From Leptodactylus fallax (Eukaryota > Chordata > Amphibia > Anura > Leptodactylidae), in contig CAMRHE010000330.1 of assembly GCA_947044405.1 (NCBI GenBank), positions 868,001-932,000 of the forward strand: a stretch of 64,000 nucleotides of DNA, given 5' to 3'. Below are positions 48,803 to 59,695 of this stretch, one piece after another. Each line of letters starts with the position of its first letter. The stretch's first letter is position 1. A program made the position numbers and the translations under genes. Under the pieces are notes generated by a model. The model was not told the DNA's origin. It saw only the letters and a list, made by a program, of their open reading frames with translations, and made no database searches.

Positions 48803-48990
48803 AAAGGGAACATGTTAGGTGTATTTGGGGCAGTAAACCACCAGCAGGACCTTATGGACTGATGGTTTAGTGTCCCCCAAGAAGGCCTGTGGGCAAAATT
48901 ATCTGCTTTGACTCCCCTGTTTTTCCAAAGGCTGACTCCAGCTGTGACTACAAAAATGGCTGACAGCCATGATCTGAAAACACCCGTAAA
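48803..48990. repeat. T2-like MITE fragment (GGGAACATGTTAGG type)
   Basis: ATTAAAGGGAACATGTTAGG then CAGTAAACCACCAGCAGGAC, matching the repeat begun at about 27730 (caacctgtcagcgggtttgg; ccaccagcaagtccttatg). It lies next to a short piece of the AACAGAGGAATA family (48770-48800). Confidence 0.6.
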
Positions 48991-49163
48991 AATCCTCTAA
49001 TTCAGGGGTGTCAAAAACTTTTTTTTTAACAGACCCCCATAGGTAAGTGTCCTATTTGTCCCCTCACATAGATATTGGTGACCCCCACAGGTAATAGTTC
49101 TCCACACTCCACCCCAAATTACATCACACAATTCTGGTGAATTTTATTCTTGCCTATTTTTTG

Positions 49164-49291
49164 CTGTTGTGGCGCCCGGCTTTGCACCTCTTCTGTTGTC
49201 CTGCCGGGTACTGAATAACTTGCACTATGGTAACGCATGGACAGCATGGCCGGAAGGACATTAAGAGGTGCACAGCCGGGCGCCACAACAG
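49164..49291. repeat. GC-rich hairpin, ~128 bp
   Basis: CTGTTGTGGCGCCCGGCTTT and the following GCACCTCTT pair with AAGAGGTGCACAGCCGGGCG and CCACAACAG; inner GTCCTGCCGG pairs with CCGGAAGGAC. The loop is about 40 bases. Confidence 0.85.
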
Positions 49292-50559
49292 TACTTTGCA
49301 GGATAAAGAGGTAAGTATTCAATTGTCTACACCTGGAGACAGTAATGGTTTACAATAATGGTTTACCTTTGTTTAGGGGCCCAGTCACAAGGACAACTAC
49401 CGTGACCCCCTAGAGCTGTTTGTTCTGTCTTTGGCTGGAAGATCCACAGCTCTCCCCTGCTGTAGAGTACTGGGGACCTTCCGGCTGAAGACTGAACAAT
49501 GTGATGTCACATAATGTGGCTTAAGAGTTCCCGACACATATGACCCACCCACATAGTATATGTCCCCTTTTTTTTTTTTGGACCTACATAGTGGTATTTT
49601 AGGCTGATGGCGCCGATAATTTACTCACCTATCCATGCTCCTGTCCAGGCTTCCTCTGCTGCCACCTGTACCAGATGCTGAAGAATGCCAGGCCTGCGCC
49701 GCCGAGACCAAGCTCTTAAGATTTACAAAATAATTATTTATCGCTCCCCCATTTTCATTGGTTGCACGAGACAAAATAAGATCAAAGGAAAGCAGAAGGT
49801 TTAGAGAAGAATTGTGAGGAAAATTTTTCTTTTTATTTTGGGACATGTCGGTCGACATCAATTTTATGCAATCCTTGCATCCAGTCTGCAGTACGGTTCC
49901 TTCTGCTTGTTACTTATGGACTTGGTGGTTTTCTGGCAGTGAGGACAGTCTTAAAGTCCCCTTTGGCCTCTTAATATTTCAGGTTTGCTCTTGTGCACTA
50001 GTATTAACATCTATGTTAGTCAGGAACTGGTGTAGATTTCATATGAAACTCATGCCAGTTTTCCGGTGTGAGTTATAATAAATTTGTCGAACCAAAGTGT
50101 CCCTGTCTGCCTTGCTTTCTGCCCGCTTTTGCAAAAAGTGGTGAGTGAGGTGCAGAACAAATGATGTGACACATCTTTGGTGCAGGAAATAGCCATATGC
50201 AAAAGATGTGCCACATTGACACCCATCTATGTCAGTAAACTGGCGTAGATGGGTTAATAAATTCCTCCTAATATGTTTCAGAAAGAGCACCACTCTGCTC
50301 CAGGAGCTGGGCCTGGTATTGCTGCCCACTTCCATTTATTGGCTGTGAGGTGAACTGCAATACTGGACCCTGCCCATGAACAGGAGTGGCGCTGTTTAAG
50401 GAATTAAGCTAGACTTTTCTCCTTTATATATGTCATTATTACAGAAACCACTATAGGGGAAAAGAAAGACCTGTATGGGTAAGAAAGTCCCGTATCCTGA
50501 CATGTCAGATTTCATAATTACTTATATTCCCTATAAAAAAAAATTAAACAAATCTGACG

Positions 50560-50765
50560 TGTTTTCTTGTGCCTCTGTTTTTCCACTCGGAAACAAAGTA
50601 CAGTAAGTACTGGACATTACAGTAAGTACTGGACATTACAGTACCCATCCCTGTACAAAGACTGTGAACACACCCTATTTGCAGGTGTAATGATAATTAT
50701 TAATACGTTTCCAGGAAGAATAACAGAGGAATGCCACAATACAGAATTCTAAGAAAAGATACTCA
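50560..50765. repeat. foldback repeat, AACAGAGGAATA family, with internal tandem
   Basis: The left has TTGTGCCTCTGTTTTTCCAC, the right CAGGAAGAATAACAGAGGAA and CTAAGAAAAGATACTC. Inside, CAGTAAGTACTGGACATTA occurs twice in tandem (about 50601-50640). Confidence 0.65.
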
Positions 50766-50929
50766 ATAATTTATGGGGGATTGCTTCGGTATACTAAGAT
50801 AGATATATGGAGAAAGCCGACAGGCTGTTCTGGAGGACCCCATAAGAAGTGATTACAATAGGAGACTCCGTTTTTACAGGCTTTCCCCTTTAATAATTCT
50901 TACACACAGAGCCGCCTTCTTCTTGATGC

Positions 50930-51330
50930 ATCTACTTTTCTAACTTGATTTGACTTAATTTGATATCTTTCCCCCTTTTTTTCCATCTGCTTTTTACTTT
51001 CAAGCACTTAAATGCAAAACATTCATTTTTCCATTAGAATTTTTGTCACAACTCATTTATTTTATGAGACATTTTGCAATCGGTGTGGCAGTCGGAGATA
51101 GAATTGCTCGCCATAGATGAGCAAAATCCACATATCCCTGATCACTTTTACGCTTGGAACAGGTATTTGTGCCCATCATTTATAAGGTGCCTTTCATGAC
51201 ATCCACCTTAAGTGCCATTGGAAATGGGCAGGCGGTGAATGATAATGTATAGCATCTTGAGTCATTTCGCTGATGGGAATTTATACAGAATCTTAATCTT
51301 GTTCTTCATTGGGATGACTACTTAGGCTTC
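50930..51330. other. single-copy-looking stretch, possible conserved non-coding element
   Basis: No inverted ends or frames. TTGATTTGACTTAATTTGATA near 50945-50970, then tgcaatcggtgtggcagtcg and gcaggcggtgaatgataatg, with scattered CpG. Composition differs from the neighbouring MITEs. Function inferred only. Confidence 0.25.
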
Positions 51331-51613
51331 ATTTCCGGATAGATAGAGCAGACATAGTTACTGTTTAACTCTTTCAGCGTTTCGGTCAGAGTGAGTGTAT
51401 ATATAGGCAGAATCCCAGGATGGTTGTAGAGTTTATATACTGCATGTGCCTTTCTTCATCAGTAGGGTTATATTCACATTTGCTTTTTGTCAGCTCACGT
51501 GAGGTTCCTGTATTTTTGCTGACCAGAGTAATGCAGTCTGTAGCACGATTTTATTAAATGTTTATAAACCTAATAGATTCCCATTACAAGGCAAATTAAT
51601 CCATTGTAATTTA

Positions 51614-51894
51614 GGCTGAAGCCCCACGTGGTGTAAATGGCGCAGTTTGGCCGCTGTGGAAACGCCACGGCCAAAAAGTGGCGTTTTACAGTGCCTGCAA
51701 AGTGTATGGGATTCTAGTGAATCATTGCAGAAAAATATCCGCAGCAGAAATGCTGCAATTTCCAAAACCGTTGCATTTTTGGAAATCGCAGCATGTCAAT
51801 TGCACCTACGGAAAATTGAAGCAGAAAGTCTTCAGAGGAAAACTCTGTGGATTTTCTGTGAAAAGAGCTGCAGCCCGCTATGTGGGCCCTTAAC
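51614..51894. repeat. GCCCCACGTGG-type foldback
   Basis: TAGGCTGAAGCCCCACGTGG on the left is mirrored weakly by CGCTATGTGGGCCCTTAA. Inner palindromes are strong (tttccaaaaccgttgcattt / tttggaaatcgcagcatg; gtggaaacgccacggcc). Related to the repeat at about 36796-37130. Confidence 0.6.
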
Positions 51895-51895
51895 C

Positions 51896-52260
51896 TTAAA
51901 AGGGTTTTCCAAGCTAAAAATATTGATGATCTGACCTAAGGATAGGTCATCAATATCAGATTGGTAGGGGTCCAAAACCCAGCACCCCCACCGATCATCT
52001 GTTCTCAGCAGCTGATCCACAGAGAATGGAGCAGGAAGCAGACCGCGCTGTTCTGTGTAGTGGTCAGATCAAGTACTGCATACCAGCTCCCATTCACTTT
52101 AATAAGACCTAAGCTGCAGTGACTCAGTTCAGCCACTACTCAGAGAACAGCGCTGTCTGCTTCCTGCTCCGTTCCAAGTGCTGGACCCCTACTGATCTGA
52201 TATTGATGATCTATTTTTAGGATAGGCGATCAATATTTTTAGCCTGGGAAACCCCTTTAA
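51896..52260. mobile_element. complete T2-like foldback MITE, 365 bp
   Basis: TTAAAAGGGTTTTCCAAGCT on the left and AGCCTGGGAAACCCCTTTAA on the right, bounded by TTAA. GATAGGTCATCAATATCAGA pairs with CTGATATTGATGATCTATTT, and the inner arms GGAGCAGGAAGCAGACCGCG and TGTCTGCTTCCTGCTCCGTT pair. The best-preserved member of the GATAGGTCATC family in the window. Confidence 0.88.
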
Positions 52261-52599
52261 TAGAATCTGTCTAATAATGGATCTGGCTACTTGTCCTGGC
52301 TTCGTTATTAATAAAAGCAATGGCTCTAATGTAACCAAAGGCTAATTCTTATGGCAATGGTGGAAAACTGCACTACTTCTATTTATTACATGTAAAAAGT
52401 GACAAGACAAGGACTTGGGAATTTAGACGGGATTTAAGTGGTGTCTCATCTGGACATGTTATCCCTATCCACATCATACAGGATAACATACAGATCGGGT
52501 AGGGATCAACCAAAGAGATCGCTCCATTCATTTCTATGTGCATTCTGGAGGTAGCTGAAGCACAGCATTATGGGAAAATCCCTTTAACCACACATCTGA

Positions 52600-52612
52600 T
52601 ATATATATAATA

Positions 52613-52667
<55 letters not shown>
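52600..52667. repeat. (TA)n microsatellite
   Basis: TA dinucleotides running straight into the left tip of the DD38E element at 52668, separated only by CA. Confidence 0.95.
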
Positions 52668-52670
<3 letters not shown>

Positions 52671-54296
52671 TACAGACCAAAAGTTTGGACACACCTTCTC
52701 ATTCCAAGAGTTTTCTGTATTTTCATGACTATAAAAATTGTAGATTCACACTGAAGGCATCAAAACTATGAATTAACACATGTGGAATTATATACTTAAC
52801 AAAAAAGTGTGAAACAACTGAAAATATGTCTTATATTCTAGGTTCTTCAAAGTAGCCACCTTTTGCTTTGATTACTGCTTTGCACACTCTTGGCATTCTC
52901 TTGATGAGCTTCAAGAGGTAGTCACCTGAAATGGTTTTCACTTCACAGGTGTGCCCTGTCAGGTTTAATAAGTGGGATTTCTTGCCTTATAAATGGGGTT
53001 GGGACCATCAGTTGTGTTGTTCAGAAGTCAGGTGGATACACAGCTGATAGTCCTACTGAATGGAGTGTTAGAATTTGTATTATGGCAAGAAAAAAGCAGC
53101 TAAGTAAAGAAAAACAAGTGGCCATCATTACTTTAAGAAATGAAGGTCAGTCAGTCCGAAAAATTGGGAAAACTTTGAAAGTGTCCCCAAGTGCAGTGGC
53201 CAAAACCATCAAGCGCTACAAAGAAACTGGCTCACATGAGGACCGCCCCAGGAAAGGAAGACCAAGAGTCACCTCCGCTGCGGAGGATAAGTTCATCCGA
53301 GTCACCAGCCTCAGAAATCGCAGGTTAACAGCAGCTCAGATTAGAGACCAGGTCAATGCCACACAGAGTTCTAGCAGCAGACACATCTCTACAACAACTG
53401 TTAAGAGGAGACTGTGTGCAGCAGGCCTTCATGGTAAAATAGCTGCTAGGAAACCACTGCTAAGGACAGGCAACAAGCAGAAGAGACTTGTTTGGGCTAA
53501 AGAACACAAGGAATGGACATTAGACCTGTGGAAATCTGTGCTTTGGTCTGATGAGTCCAAATTTGAGATCTTTGGTTCCAACCACCGTGTCTTTGTGCGA
53601 CGCAGAAAAGGTGAACGAATGGACTCTACATGCCTGGTTCCCACCGTGAAGCATGGAGGAGGAGGTGGGATGGTGTGGGGGTGCTTGGCTGGTGACACTG
53701 TTGGGGATTTATTCAAAATTGAAGGAATACTGAACCAGCATGGTTACCACACCATCTTGCAGCGGCATGCTATTCCATCCGGTTTGCGTTTAGTTGGACC
53801 ATCATTTATTTTTCAACAGGACAATGACCCCAAACACACCTCCAGACTGTGTAAGGGCTATTTGACCAAGAAGGAGAGTGATGGGGTGCTACGCCAGATG
53901 ACCTGGCCTCCACAGTCACCAGACCTGAACCCAATCCAGATGGTTTGGGGTGAGCTGGACCACAGAGTGAAGGCAAAAGGGCCCACAAGTGCTAAGCATC
54001 TCTGGGAACTCCTTCAGGACTGTTGGAAGACCATTTCAGGTGACTACCTCTTGAAGCTTATCAAGAGAATGCCAAGAGTGTGCAAAGCAGTAATCAAAGC
54101 AAAAGGTGGCTACTTTGAAGAACCTAGAATATAAGACATATTTTCAGTTGTTTCACACTTTTGTTGTTAAGTATATAATTCCACATGTGTTAATTCATAG
54201 TTTTCATGCCTTCAGTGTGAATCTACAATTTTTATAGTCATGAAAATACAGAAAACTCTTGGAATGAGAAGGTGTGTCCAAACTTTTGGTCTGTAC
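52668..54296 (+). mobile_element. Tc1/mariner DD38E element, copy 2 (~1.63 kb)
   Basis: The left tip CAGTACAGACCAAAAGTTTG follows (TA)n and CA rather than a clean TA. The right tip ends GGTCTGTAC and runs into (GT)n, so the last few bases are lost or converted. Inverted repeats are about 270 bp (52668-52938 and about 54026-54296). Same family as 30059-31689 but in opposite orientation. It carries a full-length transposase frame. Confidence 0.93.
53082..54134 (+). CDS. DD38E transposase, full-length frame but Gln at the third acid
   Basis: 350 residues from MARKKQLSKEKQVAIITLRN, in full frame to KGGYFEEPRI. Two helix-turn-helix regions (about 10-50 and 70-115), GRPR at 59-62, Asp157 (LWSDESKFEIFG), Asp247 (FQQDNDPKH), then PDLNPIQMVWGELD, where Gln286 stands at the catalytic Glu position, with 38 residues between. 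Met197 is preceded by Gly where copy 1 has Val, and CLAG replaces CFAG. Codons from about 316 onward lie inside the right terminal inverted repeat. The frame is open, but loss of the third acid should abolish cleavage in a DDE/D enzyme, so it is probably inactive. Confidence 0.9.
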   Translation: MARKKQLSKEKQVAIITLRNEGQSVRKIGKTLKVSPSAVAKTIKRYKETGSHEDRPRKGRPRVTSAAEDKFIRVTSLRNRRLTAAQIRDQVNATQSSSSRHISTTTVKRRLCAAGLHGKIAARKPLLRTGNKQKRLVWAKEHKEWTLDLWKSVLWSDESKFEIFGSNHRVFVRRRKGERMDSTCLVPTVKHGGGGGMVWGCLAGDTVGDLFKIEGILNQHGYHTILQRHAIPSGLRLVGPSFIFQQDNDPKHTSRLCKGYLTKKESDGVLRQMTWPPQSPDLNPIQMVWGELDHRVKAKGPTSAKHLWELLQDCWKTISGDYLLKLIKRMPRVCKAVIKAKGGYFEEPRI

Positions 54297-54332
<36 letters not shown>

Positions 54333-54350
54333 ATATATATATTACATATA
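54297..54350. repeat. (GT)n/(TA)n microsatellite joining two Tc1 elements
   Basis: GT dinucleotides followed by TA and TTACATATA. It fills the 54 bases between the DD38E element and the next Tc1 element. Confidence 0.95.
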
Positions 54351-55859
54351 CAGTGGGGGAAAAAAAGTATTTAGTCAGCCACCAATTGTGCAAGTTCTCC
54401 CACTTAAAAAGATGAGGCCGGCCTGTAATTGTCCTCATAGGTAGACCTCAACTATGAAAGACACAATGAGAAAACATATCCAGAAAATCACATTGTCTGA
54501 TTTTTTAAGAATTTATTTGCAAATTATGGTGGAAAACAAGTATTTGGACACCTACAAACAAGCAAGATTTCTGGCTCTCACAGACCTGTAACTTCTTCTT
54601 TAAGAGGCTCCTCTGTCCTCCACTCATTACCTGTAGTAATGGCTCCTGTTTGACATTGTTATCAGTATAAAAGACACCTGTCCACAACCTCAAACAGTCA
54701 CACTCCAAACTCCACTATGGTGAAGACCAAAGAGCTGTGGAAGGACACCAGAAACAAAATTGTAGACCTGCACCAGGCTGGGAAGACTGAATCTGCAATA
54801 GGCAAGCAGCTTGGTGTGAAGAAATCAACTGTGGGAGCAATAATTAGAAAATGGAAGACATACAAGACCACTGATATCTCCCTCCATCAGGGGCTCCTCG
54901 CAAGATCTCACCCCGTGGGGTCAAAATGATCACAAGAACGGTCAGCAAAACTCCCTGAACCACACGGGGGGGCCTAGTGATTGACCTGCAGAAAGCTGGG
55001 ACTAACGTAACAAAGGCTGCCGTCAGTAACACACTACGCCGCCAGGGACTCAGATCCTGCAGTGCCAGACATGTCCCCCTGCTTAAGCCAGTACATAGCC
55101 GGGCCCGTCTGAAGTTTGCTAGAGAGCATTTGGATGTTCCAGAAGAGTATTGGGAGAATGTCATATGGTCAGATGAAACCAAAGTAGAACTGTTTGGTAG
55201 AAACACAACTCGTCGTGTTTGGAGGAGAGTGAATGCTGAGTTGCATCCAAAGAACACCATACCTACTGTGAAGCATGGGGGTGGCAACATCATGCTTTGG
55301 GGCTGTTTCTCTGCAAAGGGACCAGGACGACTGATCCGTGTACATGAAAGAATGAATGGGGCCATGTATGGTGAGATTTTGAGTGCAAACCTCCTTCCAT
55401 CAGCAAGGGCATTGAAGATGAAACGTGGCTGGGTCTTTCAGCATGACAATGATCCCAAACACACCGCCAGGGCAACGAACGAGCGGCTTCGTAAGAAGCA
55501 TTTCAAGGTCCTGGAGTGGCCTAGCCAGTCTCCAGATCTCAACCCCATAGAAAACCTTTGGAGGGAGTTGAAAGTCCGTGTTGCCCAGCGACAGCCCCAA
55601 AACATCCCTGCTCTAGAGGAGATCTGCATGGAGGAATGGGCCAACATACCAGCAACAGTGTGTGCCAACCTTGTGAGGACTTACAGAAAACGTTTGACCT
55701 CTGTCATTGCCAACATAGGATATATAACAAAGTATTGAGATGAACTTTTGTTGTTGACCAAATACTTATTTTCCACCATAATTTGCAAATAAATTCTTTA
55801 AAAATCAGACAACGTGATTTTCTGGATTTGTTTTCTCATTTTGTCTGTCATAGTTGATT
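54351..55859 (+). mobile_element. Tc1-like DD34E element, right end lost into (TG)n
   Basis: The left tip CAGTGGGGGAAAAAAAGTAT is followed by TTAGTCAGCCACCAATTGTG, a widespread fish and amphibian Tc1 end as I recall it. Left arm about 54351-54560. The right arm begins near 55740 and mirrors the inner part of the left arm (AAATACTTATTTTCCACCAT / ATGGTGGAAAACAAGTATTT) but stops at CATAGTTGATTG, about 90 bases short of the expected tip, where (TG)n takes over. Confidence 0.92.
54717..55738 (+). pseudogene. Tc1-like DD34E transposase, one frameshift and one stop
   Basis: Starts MVKTKELWKDTRNKIVDLHQ and reads to about 54880, with helix-turn-helix ESAIGKQLGVKKSTVGAIIR. A frameshift near 54880-54895 puts GAPRKISPRGVKMITRTVSK in the frame of the second part, and TGA at 54956-54958 sits where relatives have Arg before TTRG. 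From 54959 the catalytic half is open: Asp in [12 protein letters not shown], Asp in FQHDNDPKH, Glu in [11 protein letters not shown] with 34 between, ending NIGYITKY. Only two lesions, so relatively young. Confidence 0.92.
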
Positions 55860-55876
55860 GTGTGTGTGTGTGTATA

Positions 55877-55931
<55 letters not shown>
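55860..55931. repeat. (TG)n microsatellite
   Basis: TG repeats with one TATATAG interruption, replacing the right tip of the preceding element. Confidence 0.95.
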
Positions 55932-56190
55932 AATTCCTGTAAAATTATAGGAATTCTAGTCCATGAATTGAGCCGCGTGTGTTAAAGTCAGTACCGTTTT
56001 TGGTCTACTTTCCTGTACTTATTGAGAGGGCCTGTATTTTATTTTATAAAATATTTATTATATTATACTTGGATAATCCCGTTATCTGATAATATGGAGG
56101 TACCAGGACTTGGATCCTTATCCACCAAGCAATAAATTAGAAGTGACATTTAATAAAAGTCAACACGAGCGCCAAGTCTTGGAGCAGTAC

Positions 56191-56470
56191 CTAGCCGAGA
56201 GTATTAATAACAGGAGGTAACATGATGCTCACCTCGGGCGTCGCTTGTGTTAGACTTGACAGTTTTTGGAGATCTCCAAAGCTTCTACCCGTGTACTCCT
56301 CCAGTCGGTTATCTCGTTTGATTCTGACAGCGTCGTCTTCCAACGCTTCCGGAAAGCCCACGGTTAATTTTAGGACATGATGCCAACTTAGATCACACTG
56401 CATCAGCATTTCATGGTCCAGCATCCTTCACATCATATTTTTTTTTCCCTGTGTGTGTGAAATTTCAGCA
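56191..56470. other. CpG-bearing unique stretch with an antisense frame
   Basis: On the minus strand 56424-56191 reads for 77 codons (MLDHEMLMQCDLSWHHVLKL, then GFPEALEDDAVRIKRDNRLE). I do not recognise it. GAG/GTGAGC near 56230-56238 (minus) looks like a splice donor, but the minus strand upstream is A-rich with no plausible acceptor. CpG density is higher than in the flanks and no repeat symmetry is seen. It could be an antisense exon, an old retained coding piece or a conserved non-coding element. Confidence 0.3.
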
Positions 56471-58115
56471 GATTGTTATGCAAAACAGTTTGCAGTCTCA
56501 GTGTGACTGGGGAGACAGCTGTTAGTCCTAATGAGGAGTGCTAGCATCACAGTATTTCCGTTGATTGAGACCCACGGAGGGAGCAGAATGTTCCAGTTCG
56601 GGCAGTGGTGTGTGGTGAGAAAGTGCCACGCTGTCAGCTGGAAGTACATGCTCGGCTGCTCCCTACGACAAGATAAATGAGTTTTGCTGGGGTTTGGCAG
56701 AGTCTGAATCTTTTTTTTTTTTTTTTTTTTTTCCGGAGGATAGTAGCATCGCACCAAACTCCCCATGAGACCTACTGCTGAAAGTGTCTCCAGCCTATAC
56801 TCTTGGCACCGCCTGTCCTCCCTAATGCTCTGCAGTACCTGTCATACCTGTGAGTTATTAAAATCCTAATGTCTTATAGCATTCTATTAAGACATGGTCC
56901 AGTGGGCTGCCATTGATGCCTTCTTTAATGACTAATTTAGTTGGGAACCGCTTAACCTCTGTCTAACCTAAAGCGATCTCTGGATGGGAAGCAGGACCGA
57001 ATGTATGGTCAAAGAAAAGATACTAAAGAAACAAAATGTAGATCCCATGTAGAAGTAAAAATAGCTTGTATATGGTGGGTGAAAAGCTTATATGAAGGAC
57101 TACCATGAGGATACCGCACCAGAACAAGACCCACACCTCTCTTCTCTATCACTGGGGATGCACCAATTGATCACCAGGCGTCTATTTTACAGTATACAGT
57201 ATACCCCTCATATGGGTATTTATAGCAAATTGTTTACCCACCGTTACCCTGCAGCCCATGACCCTGCAAGTAATTATGAGCTATGACATATATCCTATAC
57301 CTGAACTGATATTGTAAGTCCCCCATTGTGGGACTATTAAAGGATTATCTTACCTTATCTTATGATTTACAATACTGGTAAATTGGGGGAATTTAACATC
57401 AGCTGTGCATTTTTTGGCATAACAAAGTTGCAAATTTTGTTGCAAGCCGAATATTTCAGCGAAATTAGTGAGTTACGTTTGAGAATGAAATAAAAGCAAA
57501 GTGCTGCGCCACACTCCGATGAGCCGAGTCTCCCCTTCATTGTATTCAGACTTCGTGACCATACAGATGGCTCTGCTTAGTAGTGCAGCATAATCTTATT
57601 CACTTTTTTCCATTGATATGTTTTAATGTTGGTTTTGAAAATATGTGATTTGGTTTTGGAAACCGACATTGGGGTATCGACTACAGCGGTGGCAATATGG
57701 GAATCTACCCTATCTGAAACTGTCAGGGTCCATGCACTCGACTGAGGGTGCATTCGATGTGGGGCCGAGTTTGCAGCAGAAAGCACTTGGTGATGCCATC
57801 ACCTCTGTGGGGGCTTCCGATATGTTCTGTTCCATTGACACTGAACAGGTTAGAACCTACTGAATTTTCATCGGAATGGAACAGTGCATTGAATGGCACA
57901 CTCGGTCCTGTGCTTGGAGCCTTATTGATCCTTGCGCTTGTCCATCACATGACCAGGGCAAATTTTATCCAGTGGAAGTTAAAGAGGTAATAGTAAAAAT
58001 ATCACTTCATGGAAATTTAGATTTCTTTTTTAGGATGGAATACTGGGATTTATTCTGACTGACATTTATAATGAAGTATAATGTTGTATCATGTTAGTAA
58101 TAAAATGTAGTCGAA

Positions 58116-58379
58116 GAGTGAAGAAATCAGGCGATACCTTTTAGAGGCTAACTGAGTATATTTGATGGTGAGTTTTCGAGAGTACTAGCTCTCTTCTTCA
58201 GACATGGTGTTATACAAGAAATTGAAAATTCACAGACGTGTGTGTGTGTATACAAAGTCTGTGAATTTTCAGTTTCTTGTAATACACCATGTCTGAAGAA
58301 GAGAGCTAGTACTCTCGAAAGCTTACTATCAAATATACTCAGCCTCTAAAAGGTATTGCCTGGTTTCCTCACTCTTCCA
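58116..58379. repeat. foldback repeat, ~260 bp, long arms
   Basis: GAAGAGTGAAGAAATCAGGC / GCCTGGTTTCCTCACTCTTC, and inward GAGAGTACTAGCTCTCTTCT / AGAAGAGAGCTAGTACTCTC and TTCACAGAC / GTCTGTGAA. The loop is a short TG tract. The arms are close to identical. Confidence 0.85.
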
Positions 58380-58939
58380 ATATTTAGAATGAATACATTT
58401 TTGGGGCAATAAGGGGCAACTGGTATCTACTTTTTTGCCTTTCGCTGGATAAACCTGGTAGGATCATAACACTCTATTCACACATTTCATTTCAATTGGG
58501 CTCTTCATATGGCCAATTTCTTCTGGTCCAGTTTTTCAATAGAATTAAATCTGTGAGGGATCTGTGAAAATGGGTGCTCCACGGATGTAAAAAATGTCCC
58601 ATTTTCATGGCTGTTTTACATCACGGTCATCAGAATAGATCCTGATTTGTGTCTTCATCCAACTTGACTATAGCTTTTCATTTTTTTTATTTTTATTTTT
58701 CTCCATTTTTTTTTTTTACCTACATTAGCTATAAAACACCAACTTGGATTTTACACAGCAGCAAACTATGTAGTGATAATACCTGTCAACGCTACCCAGT
58801 TTTTATATTTGTCTTTACCTCCCCTGAAATTAAGTGGAAGAATTACCTAGAACTATAATTTTGCTGTAACCCTTCCATAGCAAAATACAAAGAGACAGAA
58901 CAATCGGTATAGCAGGAACGGGAGAAGTACAGCATTGGA

Positions 58940-59110
58940 TGCACAAAATTGGCAAGCTAATACATTAGGACGGTTAATTTTCTCATTAATTGCTCTGATT
59001 TGCATTCCCATTATTCATGGATTGAGTAAGATTTTTAGTGAAAGCAGCACGCGCTCTTATGTTTCCAGCGTGGAGCGTGCCAGGGAAACCTTTGGAGTAA
59101 AATAACAATT
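58940..59110. promoter_or_regulatory. candidate conserved non-coding element with octamer and TAAT motifs
   Basis: Dense homeodomain-type sites (GGTTAATTTTC, CTCATTAATTGC) next to an exact octamer ATTTGCAT (58998-59005) and CCATTATTCATGG. No repeat symmetry and no frame. This grammar is typical of vertebrate developmental enhancers, but that is inference. Confidence 0.35.
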
Positions 59111-59399
59111 ACAGAAATATATGTTGCACAGTTTTAGTTAGTATGCCAGTACCTGCTCTCAGTACAGATGTGTCTGCACATATCTCATCTCTGTTCTGGT
59201 TATGGAAGGCAATTTCACATGTAAGTAATTCAGCACTATTACAACATGCTAATAAAAGCCTTGAAAGGCTGCAAGTCGCACCTTCCCCCCACAGTGGCGC
59301 CAGACACATAGGTTATGTGGCAACTATCCTATCACAAAAGCATGTCCTGATGTGCCTGCAGCTTGTTAGTTGTACATTCATTATCATCACTGTGAGGTC

Positions 59400-59695
59400 T
59401 TAAAGGGAGTCTGTCACCAGGACCCAGCATATCAACCCAGCCCTGCAGCTAGATAGGTTAGGGACACCTGAATCAAGTGGTGTTTTCCCCTTGTGAATCG
59501 GGGGCCCCGTTGCCAAGATATCACCATTTTTGACAGTATGCAAAGAGGGTATTGTTGCTTACCTCTTTGGAGCAGTGGTTGATCTAAAGAGTTCGTTAGC
59601 TCTTAATAATAGAGGCAGCAATTCACAAGGGAGAAACACCGCCTAACCTATCTGCAGGATTGGGTTCTGGTCACACACTCTTTAATGTTGTCGTA
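59400..59695. mobile_element. complete CACCAGAACCCAG-family MITE, 296 bp
   Basis: TTAAAGGGAGTCTGTCACCA on the left and TGGTCACACACTCTTTAA on the right, bounded by TTAA. Inner arms GCTAGATAGGTTAGGGACAC and CTAACCTATCTGCAGGATTG pair. The copies at 9597, 45187 and 62430 align to it. Confidence 0.85.

Noticed and set aside
54844..55365. 173-codon minus-strand frame
   Set aside because: Antisense shadow of the DD34E transposase at 54717-55738.
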